From assembly GCA_030753675.1 (NCBI GenBank), contig JASMBU010000008.1, forward strand, positions 1 through 64,000: a stretch of 64,000 bases of DNA. Reading direction: 5' to 3'. The translations under genes were made by a program, and so were the position numbers. A model generated the notes under the pieces. The model saw only the letters and a list, made by a program, of their open reading frames with translations. It made no database searches and had not been told where the DNA came from. The stretch's first letter is position 1. Each line of letters starts with the position of its first letter. This document shows, piece after piece, positions 17,386 through 25,887 of the stretch. The stretch comes from Methylococcales bacterium. GTDB taxonomy: Bacteria; Pseudomonadota; Gammaproteobacteria; Methylococcales; Methylomonadaceae.

Positions 17386-17738
17386 AGAAGTACCTAATTA
17401 TTATGCGCCATCCTCCCCATGGCAGTATTCATGTTCAAGAGCAACTTGATATTATTTTAACCTTGGCTGCCTTTGATCGGGCAGTGAGTTTATTGTTTTT
17501 GGACGAAAGTGTTTTCCAGTTATTTCGTGGGCAATCTGCTGAACAGTATGATCATAAGGAAACACTAGCCATTTTTGATGCATTGGCGCTTTATGATGTT
17601 GACGACTTGTGGGTTGAGGCGGAGTCGTTAATAGAAAAGGGGCTGGTTTCAGAGCAGTTGACGTTGCCGGTTAAAACTATTTCACGAGCCCGTGTGAGTC
17701 AATTTATGTCTGGATTTGATGTTATCTTAGGCGGCTAG
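17382..17738 (+). CDS. tusC: TusC (DsrF family) sulfur relay subunit
   Basis: A 118-residue DsrE-fold protein starting MKKYLIIMRHPPHGS, matching the structural TusC/DsrF subunit; it has no cysteine, as expected for the non-catalytic member. It overlaps tusD by 4 bases, so the pair is coupled. The usual next genes tusB (DsrH) and tusE (DsrC) do not follow; a broken cysteine-cluster gene begins 1 base after the stop. Confidence 0.87.
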   Translation: MKKYLIIMRHPPHGSIHVQEQLDIILTLAAFDRAVSLLFLDESVFQLFRGQSAEQYDHKETLAIFDALALYDVDDLWVEAESLIEKGLVSEQLTLPVKTISRARVSQFMSGFDVILGG

Positions 17739-17739
17739 G

Positions 17740-17963
17740 GTGGGTTGTTTGGTGTGTTGTATTGTATTGCCCCGTCTATTAGTTCACCTATTCCTGAGAT
17801 GCCGAAAGGAAAGCCTGCCGGTATACGCTGTATTCAACCCACCGAGGATAATCAGTGTCAGCTATTTGGCTTGCCAGATCGCCCGACAGTATGTAGCCAT
17901 TTTAAAGCTGTGGTTGATGTTTGTGGTCACAATGATCCGCAGGCATGGGTGTTGATGACCTAG
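17740..17963 (+). pseudogene. Frameshifted small YkgJ-type cysteine-cluster protein
   Basis: Two overlapping frames together make one recognisable small protein. Frame 1 from the GTG at 17740 gives MGCLVCCI; after a tandem ATTGT/ATTG repeat at 17761-17769 the second frame gives APSISSPIPEMPKGKPAG and then CIQPTEDNQCQLFG, PTVCSHF and DVCG. Removing one 5-base repeat unit joins them as CCIAPSISSP, the signature of small YkgJ/UPF0153 zinc- or iron-binding proteins of Proteobacteria. The N-terminus also seems a few residues shorter than the family's CxxxCGACC start. It may be a true pseudogene, a slippage-prone gene or an assembly error. The stop is the TAG at 17961. Confidence 0.7.
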
Positions 17964-18020
17964 TTAGAAACACTAACGCAATAATTTTACTGGGTGATTG
18001 GCTAAAAAAAGATGATGATA

Positions 18021-18056
18021 AAAAAAGGGTGGCTAAAATAGCCGCCCTTTTTTATT
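18021..18056. terminator. Bidirectional intrinsic terminator
   Basis: An inverted repeat of 12 bp (AAAGGGTGGCTA / TAGCCGCCCTTT, one G-T pair) is flanked by an A-run on one side and a T-run on the other. It lies between the plus-strand tus cluster and the convergent fusA-type gene, so it can stop transcripts from both sides. Confidence 0.85.
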
Positions 18057-18077
18057 GTTCTCAAGTTGAGCTAAACG

Positions 18078-20162
18078 TTAGCTTTTTTCTTGGCGTTCTT
18101 TGACTTCTTTAATGACATCTTCGGCCACGTTTTTAGGGCATGGAGCATAATGTGAGAATTCCATTGAAAACTGTCCGCGACCTGAAGTCATGGTTCTGAG
18201 GTCGCCAATGTAGCCAAACATTTCACTTAACGGTGCTTGTGCTTTAACGCGAACACCGCTAACGCCAGCATCTTGTCCTTGAATCATGCCGCGTCGACGG
18301 TTTAAGTCACCAATAACGTCACCCACGTGATCATCTGGAGTAAAAACATCCACTTTCATGATCGGTTCAATCAGTTGTGGGCCTGCTTTGGGGATAGATT
18401 GACGGTAAGCGGCTTTAGCAGCAATTTCAAACGCTACGGCTGACGAGTCAACGGCATGAAAGCCACCGTCAAGTAAGGTGACTTTCACATCAAGGCAAGG
18501 GAATCCTGCCATAACGCCAATAGCCATGCTATTTTTAAAGCCTTTCTCAATGGCCGGCCAGAACTCTCTAGGAACATTACCACCGGTTACTTTAGATTCA
18601 AAGACAAAGCCTTCGCCAGGCTCTGCAGGCTCAAGAGTGAAGTCAATTTTACCGAACTGACCAGAACCACCTGATTGCTTCTTGTGGGTGTAGCTGTCTT
18701 CGATTTTTTTGGTGATAGTTTCGCGGTAGGCCACCTGCGGTTTACCAACTTCAACATCAATGCCGTGGGTCCGCTTTAAGATATCAACTTTGATGTCTAA
18801 ATGTAGTTCACCCATACCTTTTAAGATGGTTTCACCGCTGTCTTCATCGGTTTCAACACGGAAAGAAGGGTCTTCAGCGATCATTTTACCGATAGCAATA
18901 CCCATTTTTTCAGAACCGGCTTTATCTTTAGGAGACACAGCAATAGAAATAACGGGGTCTGGGAAAACCATTGGTTCCAGTGTTGCCGGGTTTTTAGGGC
19001 AGCATAAGGTGTGACCGGTTTTAACATTTTTCATCCCTACAACAGCGATAATATCACCGGCTTGGGCGCTACTGAGTTCGATGCGTTCATCAGCATGCAT
19101 TTCAACGAGTCGACCGATGCGTTCAGTTTTGCCGGTAAAGCTATTAAGAATAGTGTCGCCTTTGTCTATTTTGCCGGAATAAATTCGAATGAAAGTCAGT
19201 GCGCCGTAGCGGTCATCCATGATTTTAAAAGCCAGTGCGCGCAGTGGTTTGTCAATATCCACGATGGCGTGTTTGCCGGTTTCAACGCCCTCTAAATCAA
19301 CTTCAGGCTGTGGTTTAACTTCTGTTGGACTTGGTAGGTAGTCCACAACGGCATTCAGGACCAGCTGGATGCCTTTGTTTTTAAAGGCGGAGCCACAATA
19401 CGTTGGGAAGAAGGCCAGATTAGTGGTGCCTTTACGAATACAAGCTTTGAGCGTTTCCATTGAAGGTTCTTCGCCGTCTAGGTATTTCTCCATCGCGTCA
19501 TCGTCTTGTTCAACGGCGGTTTCGATAAGTTTTTCACGCCATTCTTCAACTTGATCTACCATGTCAGCGGGAACGTTTTCAATAGTGTATTGAGTCGGGT
19601 CACCAGAATTGTCCCAAATCCACGATTTACGTGTGAGCAGATCAACAACGCCAACAAAGTCATCCTCGGTACCGATCGGTAAAACCATGACCAGAGGGTT
19701 GGCGCCAAGAACATCTTCGATCTGTTTGACCACACGATAGAAGTCTGCCCCTAAGCGGTCGAGCTTGTTAACGAGAATAATTCGCGAAACCTCAGAATCG
19801 TTCGCGTAACGCCAGTTTGTTTCAGACTGAGGCTCAACACCGCCAGAACCACAGAAAACACCCACACCGCCATCAAGCACTTTAAGTGAGCGATATACTT
19901 CGATGGTGAAGTCAACGTGACCGGGTGTGTCGATGATATTTAATCGGTGATCATTCCATGTACAGGTTGTAGCGGCGGATTGGATGGTAATGCCACGTTC
20001 TTGTTCTTGGTCCATGAAGTCTGTTGTCGCTGCACCATCATGTACTTCACCGATTTTATGGATTTTGCCGGTTAGTTTTAGAATTCTTTCTGTGGTTGTT
20101 GTTTTTCCGGCATCTACGTGCGCGAAAATACCGATGTTTCTGTATAGCGATAAGTCTGTCAT
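18078..20162 (-). CDS. fusA: Elongation factor G, type 2
   Basis: A 694-residue translational GTPase with all EF-G domains. The G domain shows [12 protein letters not shown] (G1), [18 protein letters not shown] (G3) and NKLD (G4), and domain IV contains the [12 protein letters not shown] loop. The sequence style ([42 protein letters not shown]) matches the EF-G 2 (FusA2) group found as a second copy in Vibrio, Pseudomonas and relatives, not the str-operon copy. It is not next to rpsL, rpsG or tuf, which also suggests a paralogue. It lies downstream of ettA on the same strand. Confidence 0.93.
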   Translation of the reverse strand: MTDLSLYRNIGIFAHVDAGKTTTTERILKLTGKIHKIGEVHDGAATTDFMDQEQERGITIQSAATTCTWNDHRLNIIDTPGHVDFTIEVYRSLKVLDGGVGVFCGSGGVEPQSETNWRYANDSEVSRIILVNKLDRLGADFYRVVKQIEDVLGANPLVMVLPIGTEDDFVGVVDLLTRKSWIWDNSGDPTQYTIENVPADMVDQVEEWREKLIETAVEQDDDAMEKYLDGEEPSMETLKACIRKGTTNLAFFPTYCGSAFKNKGIQLVLNAVVDYLPSPTEVKPQPEVDLEGVETGKHAIVDIDKPLRALAFKIMDDRYGALTFIRIYSGKIDKGDTILNSFTGKTERIGRLVEMHADERIELSSAQAGDIIAVVGMKNVKTGHTLCCPKNPATLEPMVFPDPVISIAVSPKDKAGSEKMGIAIGKMIAEDPSFRVETDEDSGETILKGMGELHLDIKVDILKRTHGIDVEVGKPQVAYRETITKKIEDSYTHKKQSGGSGQFGKIDFTLEPAEPGEGFVFESKVTGGNVPREFWPAIEKGFKNSMAIGVMAGFPCLDVKVTLLDGGFHAVDSSAVAFEIAAKAAYRQSIPKAGPQLIEPIMKVDVFTPDDHVGDVIGDLNRRRGMIQGQDAGVSGVRVKAQAPLSEMFGYIGDLRTMTSGRGQFSMEFSHYAPCPKNVAEDVIKEVKERQEKS

Positions 20163-20502
20163 GGTTGTACTCTGAAAATGAATATTAAAATCTTTCTTGC
20201 ATGGTTATCAGCTGAGGCCACATTAAGCTAAGTTGGGCTGTCAGGTGTTGATAGGTTAGCAAAAACACGGTAGTCGCTGAGTTAATAACTGCAATGTTAA
20301 CCAGCTACAAATAACCGTTTATTATAATATAAAATGATACAAAAACAGAGATAAATCATTAATTTGACCAAATATTTCTCTTGGAGGCGTAGGTTTCAGT
20401 GTGTTGAAAGGGCGTGTGGGTCTGAGAAGGCGTTAAAATCGAGGCAGTGGGATTCTAGAGTTGATTCTCAAGAAATCCACTGCCGGGATGATGGGTGCTG
20501 GT
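20163..20502. other. 340-base intergenic region between ettA and the EF-G2 gene
   Basis: No gene is visible here. The minus strand carries a perfect TATAAT (bases 20326 to 20321) in an AT-rich stretch, which is a likely -10 for the EF-G2 gene about 160 bases upstream of its start; no good -35 is seen. Nearer ettA there is a hairpin, GGCAGTGG (20443-20450) and CCACTGCC (20477-20484), with further inner pairing. It lacks a clear T-tract but sits where an ettA terminator would be expected. Confidence 0.5.
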
Positions 20503-22167
20503 TTAGCTAATTTTTTTGTATTTAATACGGTGCGGATTGTCGGCATTAGTTCCGAGTCGGCGATGGCGATCGGTTTCGTAGTCGGCATAGTTGCCTTCAA
20601 ACCAGACCACTTCACTATTGCCTTCGAAAGCGAGAATATGAGTAGCTATTCGGTCAAGGAACCAGCGGTCATGAGAAATAACCACGGCACAACCTGGGAA
20701 GCTGAGCAGTGCTTCTTCAAGTGCGCGTAGGGTTTCGACATCTAAGTCATTCGTGGGTTCATCGAGTAAGAGTAGGTTGCCACCACTTTTGAGTAACTTA
20801 GCCAGGTGAACACGGTTGCGCTCACCGCCAGACAGATCGCCAATGCGTTTTTGTTGGTCAGATCCTTTGAAATTAAAACGGCTAGCATAGGAGCGAGAGG
20901 ATGTTTCGTAATTGCCGACGGTAATGATATCAAGGCCGTCGGAAATATCATCCCAAACCGTTTTGTTGTCATTAAGTTCGTCTCGAGATTGGTCGACATA
21001 GGCGAGTTGAACGGTGGAGCCGAGTTTTAATGAGCCGCTGTCAGGTGTGTCTTCATTGGCGATCATACGAAATAAGGTGGTTTTACCGGCTCCGTTTGGG
21101 CCTATGATGCCGACAATGCCACCGGGAGGTAGATTAAAGTTAAGATCATTTATTAGTAGTTTGTCACCAAAACCCTTTTGTAGTGCTGAGGCTTCAACAA
21201 CAACATCGCCTAAACGGGGGCCGGGTGGAATATAGATCTCTTGAGTTTCGTTTCTTTTTTGAGTGTCTTGTTGTGAGAGCTCGTCAAATCGAGCCAGACG
21301 GGCTTTGTTTTTAGCATGACGGCCTTTGGGATTAGTTCTAACCCATTCGAGCTCTGCTTTCATGGCTTTTTGTCGAGATGATTCTTGCTTTTCCTCCATT
21401 TCAAGGCGGTTTTGTTTTTGTTCGAGCCAAGAAGAGTAGTTTCCTTCCCAGGGAATTCCTTGGCCGCGATCAAGTTCTAAGATCCACCCCGCAACATTAT
21501 CGAGAAAATAACGGTCATGGGTGACAGCGACTACAGTGCCGGGGAAATTGTGAAGAAAAGTTTCAAGCCAGGCAACAGACTCGGCATCAAGATGGTTGGT
21601 GGGTTCGTCGAGTAAAAGCATGTCCGGGTTAGAAAGGAGTAGACGGCAGAGTGCAACTCGGCGTTTTTCGCCGCCTGATAAAGTGCTGACATCGGCGTCC
21701 CAGTCCGGTAAGCGGAGTGCGTCTGCGGCAATTTCAAGTTGTCTTTCAAGTTCCCAAGCGCCTGCGGCATCAATTTTGTCTTGTAGTTCGGCTTGTTCGG
21801 TAAGCAGTGTGTCAAAGTCGGCATCGGGATTTGCAAAGGCATCACTGATTGCGTTGAAGCGATAAAGTAGTGCCTTGGTTTCGGCAACGCCTTCTTCTAC
21901 ATTGCCGCGAACATCTTTGCTGAGGTCAAGTTCGGGTTCTTGTGCTAAGTAGCCTATTTTTATACCGGATTGAGCGCGTGCTTCGCCTTCAATTTCTGTG
22001 TCAATGCCGGCCATGATTCGTAATAACGTTGACTTTCCTGAGCCATTGAGGCCCAAGACGCCAATTTTTGCGCCGGGAAAGAAGGAGAGGTAGATATCTT
22101 TCAGAATATATTTTTTAGGCGGAACGATTTTGCCAACGCCATTCATTGTGTAGATATATTGAGCCAT
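20503..22167 (-). CDS. ettA: Energy-dependent translational throttle EttA (ABC-F)
   Basis: A 554-residue cytoplasmic ABC-F ATPase, close to E. coli EttA (555). It has two nucleotide-binding domains: Walker [10 protein letters not shown] with signature [11 protein letters not shown], and Walker [10 protein letters not shown] with signature [11 protein letters not shown], each followed by LLLDEPTN. It has the EttA-type N-terminus [18 protein letters not shown] and the arm and linker region around residues 240-300. EttA binds the ribosomal E site and gates the first elongation cycle according to the ATP/ADP ratio. The start ATG is at 22167. Confidence 0.96.
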   Translation of the reverse strand: MAQYIYTMNGVGKIVPPKKYILKDIYLSFFPGAKIGVLGLNGSGKSTLLRIMAGIDTEIEGEARAQSGIKIGYLAQEPELDLSKDVRGNVEEGVAETKALLYRFNAISDAFANPDADFDTLLTEQAELQDKIDAAGAWELERQLEIAADALRLPDWDADVSTLSGGEKRRVALCRLLLSNPDMLLLDEPTNHLDAESVAWLETFLHNFPGTVVAVTHDRYFLDNVAGWILELDRGQGIPWEGNYSSWLEQKQNRLEMEEKQESSRQKAMKAELEWVRTNPKGRHAKNKARLARFDELSQQDTQKRNETQEIYIPPGPRLGDVVVEASALQKGFGDKLLINDLNFNLPPGGIVGIIGPNGAGKTTLFRMIANEDTPDSGSLKLGSTVQLAYVDQSRDELNDNKTVWDDISDGLDIITVGNYETSSRSYASRFNFKGSDQQKRIGDLSGGERNRVHLAKLLKSGGNLLLLDEPTNDLDVETLRALEEALLSFPGCAVVISHDRWFLDRIATHILAFEGNSEVVWFEGNYADYETDRHRRLGTNADNPHRIKYKKIS

Positions 22168-22218
22168 GAGTGCAAAGGGGATTGTTTGAAAGCTATATTA
22201 TTCCATGTTATCGATGAG

Positions 22219-22230
22219 ATGATAATCATT
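22219..22230. promoter_or_regulatory. Palindrome ATGATAATCATT resembling a Fur-box core
   Basis: The sequence ATGATAATCATT in the gap between ettA and the divergent GST-fold gene is identical to 12 contiguous bases of the 19-base Fur consensus, but the flanking bases do not match. It is a 5-1-5 palindrome, so a regulator site is possible. Confidence 0.3.
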
Positions 22231-22387
22231 GATTTCAAAAACCAGCGGAATAAGGCGGTATGGCTTAGCGTGTTTTTAACTGGCTGTGGATGGGGCCTTG
22301 TCATCAGTAACGTATTTGTTATGGAATAGACGGCTGGTGTAAGGGGGTTGTGTTAAAATTACGGTTAATTTAGCCTGTTTTTTTATC

Positions 22388-23062
22388 ATGTTATTGTCTA
22401 CTACAGGAGTGTCTGCAACGACTCCAGTGTTATATTCTTTTCGACGTTGTCCTTATGCGATTAGGGCCCGGCTTGCGATTCATTACAGTGGTTTTAACGT
22501 TGTCTTACGTGAAGTTGTTTTGGGTCATAAGCCACCATCTTTGTTGAACTGTTCACCCAAAGGGACGGTTCCGGTTTTAATCTTGCCCAATGGTCAAGTG
22601 CTTGATGAAAGTTATGACATTATGCTTTTTGCATTGCAGTATCATGACCCCGATCATTGGCTAGAACCATTGGATCCGATAAAACGATCGGAGGCCGAGG
22701 CATTAATCGCGCACAATGATGGTGAATTTAAGTTCTGGTTAGATCGCTATAAATATAGTGATCGGTACCCTGATTATCCGGTTGAATTTTATCGAACCCA
22801 AGGGGCGTTGTTTTTGGCGCGGTTAGAAAATAAATTATCGGGTCACGCTTATTTGTTGGGTGATAGGGCGGGGCTTGCTGATATGGCTGTTTTTCCATTT
22901 ATTAGGCAATTTGCGCAGGTTGATCGTGTTTGGTTTGACCAATCATCTTATTCTTTAGTGGGGGCATGGTTAGACCGATTGCTTGAGTCGCCATTATTTT
23001 TGGCGGTCATGACACGGTATGTGCCTTGGGATGAGGGCGCTGATGAAGTGAGTTTTCCTTGA
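22388..23062 (+). CDS. Glutathione S-transferase-fold protein (CPYA type)
   Basis: A 224-residue cytoplasmic protein with a thioredoxin-like N-terminal domain: YSFRRCPYAIRARLAI carries a CPYA motif with a potentially reactive Cys near residue 21, followed by the cis-Pro segment GTVPVLILPNGQVLDES that binds the glutathione backbone in GSTs. An all-helical C-terminal domain follows. The CPYA motif points to a thiol transferase or glutathionyl-reductase type, not an SspA-like protein. The ATG at 22388 has no clear ribosome site, so the first 10 or so residues are uncertain. It is divergent from ettA. Confidence 0.8.
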   Translation: MLLSTTGVSATTPVLYSFRRCPYAIRARLAIHYSGFNVVLREVVLGHKPPSLLNCSPKGTVPVLILPNGQVLDESYDIMLFALQYHDPDHWLEPLDPIKRSEAEALIAHNDGEFKFWLDRYKYSDRYPDYPVEFYRTQGALFLARLENKLSGHAYLLGDRAGLADMAVFPFIRQFAQVDRVWFDQSSYSLVGAWLDRLLESPLFLAVMTRYVPWDEGADEVSFP

Positions 23063-23164
23063 TTGAATCGGTCGGGCACCAAGGATCAAGATCAGGTAAA
23101 ATAGGCAATTGGTTTAATTTGATCTGGATTTACGGTCCAGGGGTCTGATAGAGGAGAGTTGAGT

Positions 23165-24166
23165 ATGGTTGATTGTGTTGTGACGGCGTTGTATAAGTTT
23201 GTGCGTCTGGAAGATTTTGAGCAGTTACAAAAGCCGTTGTTGTCTGTGCTGACAAGGCATGAAATTAAAGGGACGATTTTATTGGCGAAAGAAGGCATCA
23301 ATGGTACGGTCGCAGGCTCAAGGACTGCAATTGATGCGCTTTACAGATGGTTTGAAAGTGATCAGCGCTTAGTCGATATGAGTTTTAAAGAATCGTTTGA
23401 CGAAACCGTTCCTTTTTATCGCACTAAGGTTAAGTTGAAAAAAGAGATTGTAACGATGGGGGTTGAATCGATTGATCCCAATAAAATTGTCGGTACTTAT
23501 GTGAAGCCCAGCGAATGGAATGCGTTAATTTCGGATCCTGATGTTTTGTTAGTCGATACCCGCAATGATTACGAAGTGAATATTGGTCAGTTCCAAGGTG
23601 CGCTGAATCCTAAAACAGAAACTTTTCGTGAATTTCCGCAGTATGTTAAGGATAACTTAAATCCAGAGCAGCATAATAAAGTAGCGATGTATTGCACCGG
23701 TGGAATACGGTGTGAAAAGTCCACGGCTTATCTGAAAGAGCAAGGTTTTGAAGCGGTTTATCATTTGGAAGGCGGGATCCTAAAGTATTTAGAAGAAGTG
23801 CCGGAAGCTGATTCAATGTGGCAGGGGGAGTGCTTTGTTTTTGATAATCGCGTTGCGGTTGATCATAGTTTAGTGAAAGGGCAATATGATCAATGTTTTG
23901 CTTGTCGGTACCCGGTGAATGAGGCGGATAAAGCCAGTGAGCATTATATTCAAGGTGTAAGTTGTCCCCATTGCTTTGACAAAGTAGATGAGCAACAGCG
24001 AGAACGTTTTAAAGAGCGTAAGAAACAGATGGAATTGTCGCGAGCACGGGGCGTTCAGCATATCGGTTCTGATGTTAAGGGTGATAACCGAGAACGACGT
24101 GGGTTAAAATACCGTGATAAGGAGCAACAACGTCAACGGGTAGCTGAGAAAAAACGGTTAGCATAA
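23165..24166 (+). CDS. trhO: tRNA uridine(34) hydroxylase TrhO (rhodanese domain)
   Basis: A 333-residue protein that makes 5-hydroxyuridine at tRNA wobble position 34 using oxygen. It has the N-terminal ferredoxin-like part ([14 protein letters not shown]), a rhodanese domain with the active-site loop [12 protein letters not shown] (Cys near residue 180) and a C-terminal Cys-rich segment ([17 protein letters not shown]). It matches E. coli TrhO/YceA in layout. The ATG at 23165 follows GAGGAG at 8 bases; a TTG two codons upstream is less likely. Confidence 0.93.
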   Translation: MVDCVVTALYKFVRLEDFEQLQKPLLSVLTRHEIKGTILLAKEGINGTVAGSRTAIDALYRWFESDQRLVDMSFKESFDETVPFYRTKVKLKKEIVTMGVESIDPNKIVGTYVKPSEWNALISDPDVLLVDTRNDYEVNIGQFQGALNPKTETFREFPQYVKDNLNPEQHNKVAMYCTGGIRCEKSTAYLKEQGFEAVYHLEGGILKYLEEVPEADSMWQGECFVFDNRVAVDHSLVKGQYDQCFACRYPVNEADKASEHYIQGVSCPHCFDKVDEQQRERFKERKKQMELSRARGVQHIGSDVKGDNRERRGLKYRDKEQQRQRVAEKKRLA

Positions 24167-24296
24167 AGATAGGGTATTGTTTTTGAGTCATTTCGTTATA
24201 ATGCTGTTATGTAATAAAACGATGGCACAAAAAGAAACTATTGTCCGTGTGTATTGAGTGGCTGTCCTAATATTTTAACCATTTTGAGACAAATGA

Positions 24297-25172
24297 ATGA
24301 TTCAAGGTAGTATTGTTGCGTTAGTGACGCCGATGGGTGTGGATGGAAAAATTGATTATGCGCGTCTTGATCAATTAGTTGAATTCCATATTGAGCAGAA
24401 GACCGATGCCATTGTTGCGGTTGGGACGACTGGGGAGTCGGCGACACTTGATGCAGATGATCACATGGCGGTTGTTCAGGCGGTGGTTAAACACGTGAGT
24501 GGACGTATTCCGGTGATAGCCGGCACGGGTGCAAACTCCACCACAGAAGCTATAGCCTTGACGCAGCGGGCAAAAGAAGTGGGTGCGGATGCATGTTTAT
24601 TAGTGACACCTTATTATAACAAGCCGACACAAGAAGGACTTTTTTTGCATTATCAGGCTGTGGCAGCGGCGGTTGATATTCCGCAGATTTTGTATAATGT
24701 TCCAGGGCGAACAGCATGTGATATGTTGCCAGAAACGGTTGTCAGATTATCGGTCCTTGACAATATTGTAGGCGTCAAAGAGGCTACTGGCGATCTTGAT
24801 CGTGTTTTGGCGTTGCGTCAATCATGCGGTGATGATTTCGCGCTTTATTCTGGAGATGATGCTTCTTCATGTGCATTCTGTTTATTAGGAGGGCAAGGGG
24901 TTATTACAGTGACTGGAAATGTTGCGCCTCAGTTAATGCATGATATGGTTGTTGCCGCGGTTGCCGGTGATCGTGCGACCGCGTTAGCGGCTGATGAAAA
25001 ATTAACGGGCTTACACAAGGACTTATTTGTTCAGGCAAATCCCATCCCTGTTAAATGGGCTGTGAATGAAATGGGCTTGATTGATCGGGGTATTCGGCTA
25101 CCACTCACTTGGCTCACACCAGATTGTTTTGCAGTGGTTAAAGAGGCCATGCAGCAAGCTGAAGTAATCTAA
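24297..25172 (+). CDS. dapA: 4-hydroxy-tetrahydrodipicolinate synthase
   Basis: DapA condenses pyruvate and aspartate semialdehyde, the first step of lysine and meso-diaminopimelate synthesis. The 291-residue TIM barrel shows GTTGESATL (proton relay Thr pair), [12 protein letters not shown] with the catalytic Tyr, and the Schiff-base Lys in GVKEATGD. It overlaps bamC by 1 base (TAATG), a gene order conserved in many Gammaproteobacteria. Upstream there is a TATAAT at 24197-24202 that may be its -10. Confidence 0.97.
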   Translation: MIQGSIVALVTPMGVDGKIDYARLDQLVEFHIEQKTDAIVAVGTTGESATLDADDHMAVVQAVVKHVSGRIPVIAGTGANSTTEAIALTQRAKEVGADACLLVTPYYNKPTQEGLFLHYQAVAAAVDIPQILYNVPGRTACDMLPETVVRLSVLDNIVGVKEATGDLDRVLALRQSCGDDFALYSGDDASSCAFCLLGGQGVITVTGNVAPQLMHDMVVAAVAGDRATALAADEKLTGLHKDLFVQANPIPVKWAVNEMGLIDRGIRLPLTWLTPDCFAVVKEAMQQAEVI

Positions 25173-25831
25173 TGTTCAAGCATGGTGTTGTGGCTTCTGC
25201 AGTCTTGTGGCGGGTGGTCATAGTCCTCGTGGTTTTTGGTGTTTCTGGGTGTACCCGTATTCAGACTTACTTTCCTGACAAGCACATTGAGTATCGAAAT
25301 AGTACTGAGTTGCCGATTTTAGAGATACCGGTGGATTTACGAAACAATGCGTTAGAAAGGCAATTAACGGAAGTTAAAAGAGCGGCGCAAGCCACGGAAA
25401 TATCGTCTTTGTCACCAGAACAACAAGCATTGGCGCCAAGTCAAGCGGTTCGGATTGTGAGCTATACCGGCGGGTCGCCGCGATTAGAAATGGCGAAACC
25501 TTATGATTTAGCGTGGCGGATAGTCGGCAAAGCATTGATTCGTGAAGGCATAGAAATTGTCGCGAGGAATCAGGCGAATGCTATTTATTTTATTCAATAT
25601 GACTGGAATAAGACGCCAATTGAGGATGGGTCGCTACTCAATGAGTTTGATTTTATCTTTGGTGATGATCCTACGAACGAGCAGGTGTATCAAATACGTG
25701 TTTTTGATAGTAATGGGCGGAGTGACATCATGCTACTGGATGAAAATGCAGATCCCCCGCCGGCACATGAAAGTTTACAAATTTTAAAAATTTTAGAGCA
25801 AGCCATCAAAGAAGATTTGGCTGACGAATGA
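25172..25831 (+). CDS. bamC: Outer-membrane assembly lipoprotein BamC (short form)
   Basis: A 219-residue lipoprotein with a type II signal peptide ending in the lipobox VSGC (Cys near 28). The mature N-terminus (YFPDKHIEYRNSTELPILEIP) matches the unstructured BamC segment that docks on BamD. One helix-grip domain follows (YTGGSPRLEMAKPYDLAWRIVGKAL). E. coli BamC has two such domains in 344 residues, so here only one is present. It acts in the periplasm or outer membrane as part of the BAM complex. It is coupled to dapA. Confidence 0.85.
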   Translation: MFKHGVVASAVLWRVVIVLVVFGVSGCTRIQTYFPDKHIEYRNSTELPILEIPVDLRNNALERQLTEVKRAAQATEISSLSPEQQALAPSQAVRIVSYTGGSPRLEMAKPYDLAWRIVGKALIREGIEIVARNQANAIYFIQYDWNKTPIEDGSLLNEFDFIFGDDPTNEQVYQIRVFDSNGRSDIMLLDENADPPPAHESLQILKILEQAIKEDLADE

Positions 25832-25887
25832 CAAAAACATATCTAACCATTTCGATGAGATGATTGGATCTTACCTAATAAATCACC

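Noticed and set aside
17745-17963. Stand-alone gene from TTG at 17745
   Set aside because: It lacks the N-terminal CxxCC part and has no ribosome site; joining with frame 1 explains it better as a frameshifted gene.
18078-20162. Primary EF-G of the str operon
   Set aside because: No rpsL, rpsG or tuf next to it, and sequence blocks match the type-2 group.
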